Shown one piece after another: positions 8,782-15,892 of a stretch of 64,000 nucleotides of DNA (its first letter is position 1; each line of letters begins with the position of its first letter). This DNA comes from Sinorhizobium terangae (GTDB lineage: Bacteria > Pseudomonadota > Alphaproteobacteria > Rhizobiales > Rhizobiaceae). The position numbers and the translations under genes are program-made. The notes beneath the pieces are model-generated. The model worked only from the letters and a program-made list of their open reading frames with translations. It did no database searches and had not been told where the DNA came from. Where the stretch lies: positions 248,001 through 312,000 of the forward strand of contig NZ_CP121660.1 in the NCBI RefSeq assembly GCF_029714365.1, in the 5' to 3' direction.

Positions 8782-10047
8782 ATGTTCGAGCCGGTCCTTC
8801 TCAAGAATATCGAGGTCGCGAACGGCCATCTGCTTTCGGCCTACGAGGCCGGAGGCGGCTATCAGGCGCTCAGGAAGGTGCTCAGCGAATACACGCCGGA
8901 CGAAGTCGTCGAGCTCGTGAAACAATCCAACCTGCGCGGTCGCGGTGGCGCCGGGTTCCCGACGGGAATGAAGTGGAGCTTCGTGCCGAAGGGGGGCGAC
9001 AAGCCGAAATATCTGTGTTGCAACGCGGACGAAGGGGAGCCCGGCACCTTCAAGGACCGGATCATCATGGAGCGCGACCCCCACCAGCTCATCGAGGGGC
9101 TGGCGGTGAGCGGCTACGCGATCGGGGCGGAAACCGCCTATGTCTACGTGCGCGGAGAATATGTCACGGCGATCCGTCGCCTGGAGCAGGCGATCGCGGA
9201 AGCCCACGAAAGAGGATACCTCGGAAAGGGTATTCTGGGTTCGGATTTCAATTTCGCCGTCTACATCCACTGCGGCGCGGGCGCCTATATCTGCGGCGAG
9301 GAGACCGCGATGCTCGAGTCGCTCGAGGGCAAGCGGGCGCAGCCGCGATTGAAACCGCCGTTTCCGGCCGTGGCCGGGCTCTACGCCAGCCCGACGGTGA
9401 TCAACAATGTCGAGACGCTCGCCTGCGTGCCGCACATCGTGACACGGGGGGCTGCCTGGTTTCGCGGCATCGGCCCCGACAAGAGCCCTGGCCCGAAGCT
9501 CTATTGCGTGAGCGGGCAGGTGAAGAAACCCGGACTCTACGAGCTGCCGATGGGCATACCGCTCAAGGAACTGGTCGAGGAGCACGCCGGCGGCCCGCTG
9601 CCGGGACGCAAGATCAAGGCGGTGATCCCGGGCGGAGTTTCGGCGCCGGTCATCCCGGAGCGCGAGCTGGAGGTGGGGATGGATTTCGACTCACTCGCCG
9701 CCGCCGGTTCGATGCTCGGTTCGGCCGGCGTGATCGTGGTCGACGATTCCACCTGCATGGTCAAGGTCGCGACCCGGATCATCGAGTTCTTTCACCACGA
9801 GTCCTGCGGCAAGTGCACGCCGTGCCGCGAGGGTTTGAACTGGGTCGTCAAGGTACTGCGCCGGATCGAGGCCGGGGAGGGCGCGCCCGGTGACCTGGAG
9901 CAGCTGGACATGCTCTGCAAGGGCATTTTCGGCAATACCTTCTGCGCCTTGGGTGACGGCGCCGCGATGGGATTGCGGGCCGCATTGAAGCATTTCCGCG
10001 ACGAGTTCGTCGCCCATATCGAGGAGGGGAGGTGCCCGTACCACTAA
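8782..10047 (+). CDS. nuoF: NADH-quinone oxidoreductase subunit F (FMN, NADH binding)
   Basis: The 421-residue protein oxidises NADH. The glycine-rich GRGGAGFPTG motif (residues 53-62) is the NADH/FMN site, and ESCGKCTPCREG (about 338-349) with a later cysteine binds the [4Fe-4S] cluster N3. The frame is open further upstream into nuoE, but ATG at 8782 is the family start. The C-terminus is followed by a small palindromic repeat and then nuoG. Confidence 0.95.
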   Translation: MFEPVLLKNIEVANGHLLSAYEAGGGYQALRKVLSEYTPDEVVELVKQSNLRGRGGAGFPTGMKWSFVPKGGDKPKYLCCNADEGEPGTFKDRIIMERDPHQLIEGLAVSGYAIGAETAYVYVRGEYVTAIRRLEQAIAEAHERGYLGKGILGSDFNFAVYIHCGAGAYICGEETAMLESLEGKRAQPRLKPPFPAVAGLYASPTVINNVETLACVPHIVTRGAAWFRGIGPDKSPGPKLYCVSGQVKKPGLYELPMGIPLKELVEEHAGGPLPGRKIKAVIPGGVSAPVIPERELEVGMDFDSLAAAGSMLGSAGVIVVDDSTCMVKVATRIIEFFHHESCGKCTPCREGLNWVVKVLRRIEAGEGAPGDLEQLDMLCKGIFGNTFCALGDGAAMGLRAALKHFRDEFVAHIEEGRCPYH

Positions 10048-10095
10048 TGCATGTCGCCCAAAAGTGTTCAGCGGTTTTGGGACAACGACATGCAT
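10047..10095. repeat. Palindromic intergenic repeat, family C, between nuoF and nuoG
   Basis: The element starts ATGCATGTCG and CCCAAAA and ends TTTTGGGACAACGACATGCAT, so the two halves pair as an imperfect hairpin. It begins on the last base of the nuoF stop and lies 36 bases before the nuoG ATG. The frame of nuoG stays open through it, so automatic annotation could start NuoG too early. It looks like the rhizobial intergenic mosaic elements. In mRNA it could form a stem that affects stability or nuoG translation. Confidence 0.75.
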
Positions 10096-10131
10096 GAAAA
10101 CAAGGCCTGCGGGACAGGGCTGAGAGGAAAC

Positions 10132-12684
10132 ATGGTTAGCATCACGATCGACGGACAAATGCTGGAAGTTGAGGCTGGCTCTACGGTGCTCAACGCGGCC
10201 GAGCGCTTGGGCATCGACATCCCGACCTTCTGCTATTGGAAGCGGCTGCCGGCACTCGCCTCATGCCGCATGTGCCTGGTGGAGATCGAGGGGCTCAGGC
10301 GGTTGCAACCGTCCTGCGCGACCGTGGTCACCGACGGCATGGTGGTCAGGACGAACACGCCTCTTATCGAGGAGACGCGCTCGTCCATGCTAGACATGCT
10401 GCTCGCCAACCACCCGCTCGACTGCCCGATCTGCGACAAGGGTGGAGAGTGCGAGCTGCAGGACATGGTGATGGCCTACGGTCCCCGCAAAAGCGAGTTC
10501 CGCGATCCCAAACGCGTTTTCCACTCGAAGGACATCCGTCTGAGCCCGGTCATCATCATGAACGTCAACCGCTGCATTCAGTGCCAGCGCTGCGTCAGGA
10601 TGTGTGAAGAGGTCGTTGGCGCAGTCGCCCTGGGGACGGTCGAGAAGGGCATGGACACCGCTGTCACCGGCTTCGAGGGCAGTCTTGCAAGCTGCGACCA
10701 GTGCGGCAACTGCGTCGAGGTCTGCCCCGTCGGCGCGCTGATGAGTTTCCCCTACCGCTACAAGGCACGGCCGTGGGATCTCGCCGAGACCGATACCATC
10801 TGCCCGCATTGCGGCACCGGCTGCCAACTGACGGTCGGCGCACGCAAGGGCGAGTTCATGCGTGTCCGCTCGGACTGGGAGCACGGGGTCAACCGCGAAA
10901 CGCTCTGCGTGCGCGGGCGTTTCGGCCTCGACTTCATCGAAAGCCGGGACCGGATCAAGCGACCGATGATCCGTCGTGACGGCGCGCTCACTCCGGTCTC
11001 CTGGGATGAGGCTGGCGACTACCTGCGCCGGCGCCTGTCGGCTGTCGAGGGCAAGGCTGCCGGAGGGCTCGCGTCCGCGCGCCTGCCCAACGAAGTGCTC
11101 TATCAGTTCCAGAAGCTGATGCGGACGGTGTTCCGCACGAACAATATCGACTGCTCGTCGCGCTGGTCGACGCCTTTCGATGCGCTCGGCCCGCTGGTGG
11201 CGGGTTTCCATGCCCGCGCGCCGTTGGATGAGGTGGTCGCTAGCGACTGTGTGCTCGCGGTCGGCGGAAACGTGACGGAAGAAAATCCGGTTACCGAATA
11301 CCTGCTCAGGGATGCCGCGCGGCGGCGGCAGACAAGATTGCTCATGCTCTCGGCGCGACCATCCCGTCTCGACGCCGATGCGCGTGCAGTGGTTCGCGTG
11401 CGGCCGGGCGGAGAAGCGGCGAGCCTTGCGGCGGTAGCGGCCGCGCTCGTGGCGGCGGACGGTCAGGCGGGCGACGTTTCTGCCATGACCACCAACCGTG
11501 CGGGATCGGATCGTCTGGCCTCCGCACTCAAGGAGAGCCGCAGTGTCACCGTGCTTGTCAGCATCGACCTGTTGAGATCACCCGAAGCGCGCGCGACGCT
11601 GCAGCAGATCAATAATCTGCTCAACGTTCTCCATCTGCTCGGCAAGAGCCCGGCGATGCAGTTCCTGTTCGACCGCGCCAACCAGATGGGCGCCTGGGAC
11701 ATGGGGGTACTGCCGGCGGTGCTGCCGGGCTTAAGCGCTGTCTCCGACGATGCGGCGCGTACAGCTCTCGAACGGGGCTGGGGCGCCGCGATCCCGTCCG
11801 AGCCGGGCGCCGCTCTCGACGCCATGCTGGAGCTTTGCGTCGACGGGCGGATGGGCGCGCTCTACATCGCCGGAACCGATCCCCTGATTGCCTATCCCGA
11901 CCGGGACTTCGTGACGCGTGCGCTTGGCGCCGCCGACCTCCTGATCGTGCAGGACACATTCCTTACCGAAACGGCAGGCCTGGCAGAGGTCGTCCTGCCT
12001 GCGGCGGGTTTCGGCGAGGAAGCCGGCACATTCACCAACAACGAGGGCCGGCTTCAGACGGTCCGCAAATTCCGCGAACCAGCCTTCGAGGCGCGAAGCA
12101 ATCTGGCGATCTTCGATTTCGTCGCGGCGCTCCGCAAGGAACCGCTGCAGCCGTCGACGCAAGGTGAGATTTTCGACGAGATTGCCCGGCTTGTTCCAGC
12201 CTACCACGGACTGACGCAGGAGGGGCTTGGTCCCGACGGCGCCTTCACCAAGGCGGCGCCGACACCGGCGGCTGGCGGGTTCTTCCCGGCGCCGCCTGCC
12301 CCGAAAGCAACAGACGGGCTGGTGCTGGTGACCGGCAATGGCCTGTTCCACAACGGATATCTTTCCGAGCGCTCGGAAATCCTGAATACCGTTGCAGACG
12401 ATCCCTATGTCGAAACGAGCGGCGAGGATGCCGCCGAGCTCGGTCTTCCGGATGGCGCTCAGGTGGTGGTGCGATCCGCGTGGGGCGAATTGACTGCGAA
12501 GCTCAAGGTCAACCGGCACTTCCCGAGCGGCCTCGTGTTTGTTCCCGAAAACTACAGGGCGCTGCGCCTCAACAGCCTGATGCGGCGCGGTGAATATCCT
12601 TGCCCGGTGGAGGTGCGCGAGGCCGCACCGACCTTCGAGAGCGCCGCTTCCACTGGTTCAGCCTTTGAGCAGAATCGGATTTGA
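10132..12684 (+). CDS. nuoG: NADH-quinone oxidoreductase subunit G
   Basis: The 850-residue protein is the large iron-sulfur subunit. The N-terminus binds a [2Fe-2S] cluster (C34, C45, C48, C62). Further cysteine groups follow in HPLDCPICDKGGECELQ and in the ferredoxin-like CIQCQRCVRMC and CDQCGNCVEVCP segments. C224-x2-C227-x3-C231 (CPHCGTGC) fits the extra cluster N7 of bacterial NuoG, ahead of a molybdopterin-oxidoreductase-like domain that no longer binds Mo. The start at 10132 (MVSITIDG) has GAGAGG seven bases upstream. The ORF could extend 27 codons through the repeat, but that is unlikely. At 850 residues it is longer than the roughly 690 residues usual for mitochondrial-type rhizobial NuoG. 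Confidence 0.93.
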   Translation: MVSITIDGQMLEVEAGSTVLNAAERLGIDIPTFCYWKRLPALASCRMCLVEIEGLRRLQPSCATVVTDGMVVRTNTPLIEETRSSMLDMLLANHPLDCPICDKGGECELQDMVMAYGPRKSEFRDPKRVFHSKDIRLSPVIIMNVNRCIQCQRCVRMCEEVVGAVALGTVEKGMDTAVTGFEGSLASCDQCGNCVEVCPVGALMSFPYRYKARPWDLAETDTICPHCGTGCQLTVGARKGEFMRVRSDWEHGVNRETLCVRGRFGLDFIESRDRIKRPMIRRDGALTPVSWDEAGDYLRRRLSAVEGKAAGGLASARLPNEVLYQFQKLMRTVFRTNNIDCSSRWSTPFDALGPLVAGFHARAPLDEVVASDCVLAVGGNVTEENPVTEYLLRDAARRRQTRLLMLSARPSRLDADARAVVRVRPGGEAASLAAVAAALVAADGQAGDVSAMTTNRAGSDRLASALKESRSVTVLVSIDLLRSPEARATLQQINNLLNVLHLLGKSPAMQFLFDRANQMGAWDMGVLPAVLPGLSAVSDDAARTALERGWGAAIPSEPGAALDAMLELCVDGRMGALYIAGTDPLIAYPDRDFVTRALGAADLLIVQDTFLTETAGLAEVVLPAAGFGEEAGTFTNNEGRLQTVRKFREPAFEARSNLAIFDFVAALRKEPLQPSTQGEIFDEIARLVPAYHGLTQEGLGPDGAFTKAAPTPAAGGFFPAPPAPKATDGLVLVTGNGLFHNGYLSERSEILNTVADDPYVETSGEDAAELGLPDGAQVVVRSAWGELTAKLKVNRHFPSGLVFVPENYRALRLNSLMRRGEYPCPVEVREAAPTFESAASTGSAFEQNRI

Positions 12685-12767
12685 GCGGATCCAGCTCTGT
12701 GGGGTATGCACCCCCCTCTGCCGTTGATGTGGTTCCTCTCGAGGGAGACGTGCAGCGGCTGATCTCG

Positions 12768-13208
12768 TCAGTGATAGTGGGTCCCGCAAATGTAGTCGTG
12801 CAGGTCCTGCTCCGTGCGCAGCGCTTCGTCGAGCCTGTGCTTGACCACGTCGCCGATGCTGACTACGCCGACAACGGAATCGCCTTCGAGCACCAGCACA
12901 TGGCGGGTACGCCGCTGGGTCATCATCGCCATCACATAGGGAAGCAAATCCTGTGTCGAGCAGGTCGCCACGCTGCGGTTCATGATGTCGACAGCGCGCA
13001 TCATCGCCGCCTCGGCTCCGTATTCCGCCAATGCGTTGCAGCAATCCCGTTCCGAAAGCGTACCCAGGTACTCGCCAGGGGCGCGGCTGACGACCACGAA
13101 ACCGATATTGCTTTCGCGAAACAGCCGCAGCACTTCTACCATGGTGTGAGAAGGGGTGACCGCAATAACCCCGACGCCCTTGTTCTTCACGATATCGCCG
13201 ACAAACAT
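12768..13208 (-). CDS. CBS-domain protein
   Basis: The 146-residue protein consists of two CBS motifs (about residues 1-60 and 68-130, with IMNRSVATCSTQD beginning the second) and a short tail ending GTHYH. CBS pairs usually bind adenine nucleotides and act as energy or redox sensors. The ATG at 13208 has a strong AGGAGG site. It faces nuoG tail to tail and lies downstream of nuoI on the same strand, so it may be co-transcribed with nuoHI. A role in controlling complex I is only a guess from position. Confidence 0.85.
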   Translation of the reverse strand: MFVGDIVKNKGVGVIAVTPSHTMVEVLRLFRESNIGFVVVSRAPGEYLGTLSERDCCNALAEYGAEAAMMRAVDIMNRSVATCSTQDLLPYVMAMMTQRRTRHVLVLEGDSVVGVVSIGDVVKHRLDEALRTEQDLHDYICGTHYH

Positions 13209-13230
13209 GTGAGCCTCCTGCCCTGCAGCG

Positions 13231-13320
13231 CCGTGCCTCAGACGCACAAAGGTCGCCGTAGCACTTTGAACTGGCGCACGATTTTACCCCTAAATCGCGT
13301 GCGATTTAAGAAGTCGTGCG
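13231..13320. repeat. Intergenic repeat, family B (RIME-like)
   Basis: The element contains CAGACGC, AAAGGTCGCCGTAGCACTTTGAA and a distal inverted repeat around GCGCACGATTTT / AAATCGCGTGCGATTT. The same order of motifs is seen at 59241-59340 and 59394-59490, and weakly at 18081-18150. It fills the gap between the CBS gene and nuoI and lies in their presumed common transcript. Confidence 0.7.
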
Positions 13321-13348
13321 GTCGCCCCGGGATTGACAGCTGGCGTGT

Positions 13349-13915
13349 TCACGTTCGGCGGATATTTCGCCACCAGTTGTAACCCTGCGGCTCGCTCGCC
13401 TCCACCAGAACGTCCTTTTTCGTGTCAAGGCGGGCGGCAACCACGCCGCCGCCGGTCGCCGCCTTGCCGGGCTTGGCGAGCAGGTCGTCACGCCCGATCA
13501 CCAGGTCGTGCGAGGAAAAACTCGAGAATTCATATTGTTGGCCAAGGGCGATCGCATCCGCCGGGCAGGCGTCCTCGCACAGCCCGCAGAACAGGCAGCG
13601 GGCGGTGTCGATCTCGAATTTGGCCGGGCGTCGGTTGCCCTTCTCGTCCTCGTAGGGAACGACTTCGATGCAGTCGCAGGGACAGATCCGCGCGCAGAGT
13701 TCGCAGGCCACGCACTTGATCTCGCCCTCGTCGTCACGCTTCAGGAAGTGATGACCGCGGTAACGCGAATAGGGCAGCCATTTCTCCTTGTCCGGATACT
13801 GCATGGTCACGGTTCTGGAGAACATGTAGCCAAGGGTCAGCGCCAGGGCGCTCGACAGATCGGAGAAGAACGCCCAGCCGATCCAGGTTCCAGTTCTGTC
13901 CCATGTGCGCGACAT
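13349..13915 (-). CDS. nuoI: NADH-quinone oxidoreductase subunit I (two [4Fe-4S])
   Basis: The 188-residue protein carries two ferredoxin motifs, CVACELCARICP (about residues 67-78) and CLFCGLCEDACP (about 106-117). These bind clusters N6a and N6b, which pass electrons from NuoG to NuoB. Length is slightly above the usual 160-180. The gene is on the opposite strand from nuoA-G, 116 bases downstream of nuoH. The ATG at 13915 gives MSRTWDRTG; upstream residues do not look conserved. Confidence 0.93.
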   Translation of the reverse strand: MSRTWDRTGTWIGWAFFSDLSSALALTLGYMFSRTVTMQYPDKEKWLPYSRYRGHHFLKRDDEGEIKCVACELCARICPCDCIEVVPYEDEKGNRRPAKFEIDTARCLFCGLCEDACPADAIALGQQYEFSSFSSHDLVIGRDDLLAKPGKAATGGGVVAARLDTKKDVLVEASEPQGYNWWRNIRRT

Positions 13916-14031
13916 CGCCGCCCCGCTGCCGCCTGTCTCCGATCAAGGAGAAGCTATGCGGCGTCTCAAAATACCACAGCGGCCTTGTTGCGCCGGAGAC
14001 GCAGGACGCTGCAGGGAGCCGCTCTCGGCCC

Positions 14032-15018
14032 CTAGGAGAAAACCATACCGGTAATAATTATGTTCGCCATCGACAGAGGAAGCAAGACCTTCCACCCGAT
14101 CGCCATCAGCTGGTCGTAGCGATAGCGCGGGAAGGTGAAGCGAAACCACATGAACAGATAGACGAAGAACGCCACCTTGAGCCCGAACCAGACGAGCGGC
14201 GGCAAGGGGATCAGCACGCCGTTCCAGCCGCCGAAGAACAGGATCACCGAAAGGACCGACACGAGCAGCATGATGACGTATTCGCTGACCATGAAAAATG
14301 CGAAGCGGATGCCGCTGTATTCGGTGTGGAATCCGGCCCCGAGATCGCCTTCCGCTTCCGCCAGATCGAAGGGGATGCGCTGCGCTTCAGCAAGCCCTGC
14401 GACGAAGAATACGAAGAAGCCGACCGGCTGGTAAACGATGTTCCAGACATCGGCCTGAGAGCGGACGATGTCCAGAAGACTCATGGATTGCGCCAGCATC
14501 ACCACGCCGATGACAGCAAAGCCCATCGGGATCTCGTAGCTGATCATCTGCGCGCAGGTCCTGAGGCTGCCCAGCACCGCGTATTTGCTGTTCGCGGCCC
14601 AGCCGCCGAAGATGACGCCATAAACCTCGAGCCCGATCACCGCGAACACGAAGAGCAGCGCCACGTTCATGTTGGAAACGTAGAGGGAGATCTCGTTGCC
14701 GAGCACCGAGACGGTCTCGCCGAAGGGGATCGCGACGAACACCACAAAGGGCGGTGCGAGCGCCAGGATCGGTGCCAGCTTGAACAGGAAGCGGTCGGCT
14801 TCGGCCGGGATGTGGTCCTCTTTGGTGAGCAGCTTGATGCCGTCCGCCACCGGTTGCAGCATCCCGTGCCACCCCACGCGCATCGGCCCCATCCGCTGCT
14901 GCATATGGCCTGCAATCTTGCGCTCCAGCCAGGTCAGCGGCAAGGGCAAGAGCAGCAGCATTGCGATCAGCAACGCGACCTTGAAGACGATCAGGCCAAG
15001 AGCGACGATAAGTTCCAT
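14032..15018 (-). CDS. nuoH: NADH-quinone oxidoreductase subunit H
   Basis: The 328-residue protein has about eight hydrophobic segments and the NuoH signatures TWLERKIAGHMQQRMGPMRVG near residue 30, EISYEIPMGF-type QMISYEIPM, and AEAQRIPFDLAEAEGDLGAGFHTEYSG around 210-235. It holds the quinone channel entry beside NuoB and NuoD. It is read away from the + strand nuo genes with nuoI and the CBS gene. The locus therefore has two convergent transcripts. No second copy of nuoH or nuoI is seen. Confidence 0.94.
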   Translation of the reverse strand: MELIVALGLIVFKVALLIAMLLLLPLPLTWLERKIAGHMQQRMGPMRVGWHGMLQPVADGIKLLTKEDHIPAEADRFLFKLAPILALAPPFVVFVAIPFGETVSVLGNEISLYVSNMNVALLFVFAVIGLEVYGVIFGGWAANSKYAVLGSLRTCAQMISYEIPMGFAVIGVVMLAQSMSLLDIVRSQADVWNIVYQPVGFFVFFVAGLAEAQRIPFDLAEAEGDLGAGFHTEYSGIRFAFFMVSEYVIMLLVSVLSVILFFGGWNGVLIPLPPLVWFGLKVAFFVYLFMWFRFTFPRYRYDQLMAIGWKVLLPLSMANIIITGMVFS

Positions 15019-15359
15019 GTCCGCGGCTGCTTATCCAACGGGTTGAAACACGTGGCCGGACTTTGGCGCCGGCCGTGCACTGGCAATCTGGGCGCTTGTC
15101 TATCTGTACGGTACAACGGTGGCGCACGACACACAATGCCATCACAGTTCGGCCGCGGCTGCCGCGGTATGCGCCGGTCCAGCGTCATCAGCGCCCGGAG
15201 TCAACGTTCCCATGGGCGAGTTTCCCGACAATTTGATCCAGTGCAAGGTCGCGGGGCTGTCGCTGACCTAGGATATAATAGTCATCAAACGATTGGTTGG
15301 GAACGCTGATGGCTTCGAGCGGTTCTGACGGCGCTCACCTCACGGAAGGAGGACTCCTC
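15019..15359. other. Gap between nuoH and the EF-hand gene
   Basis: This 341-base divergent spacer must hold the promoters of nuoH (- strand) and the EF-hand gene (+ strand). The only visible promoter-like string is TATAAT at 15274-15279, followed by GTCATC, about 80 bases before the EF-hand start. No convincing -35 box precedes it. A GGAAGGAGG ribosome site lies at about 15343-15351. I see no other gene or TTG-N8-CAA site. Confidence 0.4.
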
Positions 15360-15821
15360 ATGACACTCAATGCATTGCTGCGTCCGGTTATGCTTGCCGG
15401 TCTTGTCGCCCTTGGCATGACTGCCGGGGCCGGCGCGCAAACAACCCAAAGCGACACGCACCATCCCGACCCTTCACCCGAGTCGCAGGCGCAGTCTTCC
15501 AGCCCGGACGGCGCGACAGGGCAGAGCGACCAGCCTGGCCAACCGGGTATGATGGGCCCGGGTATGATGGGTCCCGGCATGATGGGCCCGGGCATGATGG
15601 GCCAAGGGATGATGGGTCAGGACATGATGGGCCGCATGCCTATGATGGCCATGCGCGGGCACATGATGAAGATAATGTTCGCCATTGCCGATGCTGACGG
15701 GGACGGCAGCCTCTCTTTCGATGAGGTGACGGCCATCCACAAACGAATCTTCGACAAGGTGGATGCCAACAAGGACGGGAAAGTTTCTACCGAAGAGATT
15801 CAGGCATTCCTGCGGCCTTAG
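15360..15821 (+). CDS. Secreted Met-rich EF-hand protein
   Basis: The 153-residue protein starts with a signal peptide ending near AGAGAQ (residues 22-27). A polar linker follows, then a run of MMGPG-type pentapeptides (about residues 63-91), and two calcium loops of canonical 12-residue form at 111-122 (DADGDGSLSFDE) and 135-146 (DANKDGKVSTEE). It is likely periplasmic or exported. The EF-hands should bind Ca2+. The methionine repeat could bind Cu(I) or simply be flexible, which the sequence cannot decide. The ATG at 15360 has an excellent GGAAGGAGG site. No neighbour suggests a partner. Confidence 0.85.
   Translation: MTLNALLRPVMLAGLVALGMTAGAGAQTTQSDTHHPDPSPESQAQSSSPDGATGQSDQPGQPGMMGPGMMGPGMMGPGMMGQGMMGQDMMGRMPMMAMRGHMMKIMFAIADADGDGSLSFDEVTAIHKRIFDKVDANKDGKVSTEEIQAFLRP
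15549..15632 (+). repeat. Coding tandem repeat (15-base unit) giving Met-Met-Gly repeats
   Basis: Consecutive copies of an approximately 15-base unit, GGTATGATGGGCCCG and close variants, encode (G-M-M-G-P/Q) repeats inside the EF-hand protein. The first four copies are nearly identical and later ones drift (Q, D, R in the last place). Copy number could vary between strains by slippage. Confidence 0.8.
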
Positions 15822-15892
15822 CCGAAGGACACCCCGTCCCCCTGGTGACGGTCGCTGCACCTACAGGGCCGCATGCTTTTTGCGGGCCGGCC

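Noticed and set aside
12697..12712. Small GGGGT/ACCCC hairpin between convergent nuoG and the CBS gene.
   Set aside because: A five-base stem is too short to call a terminator.
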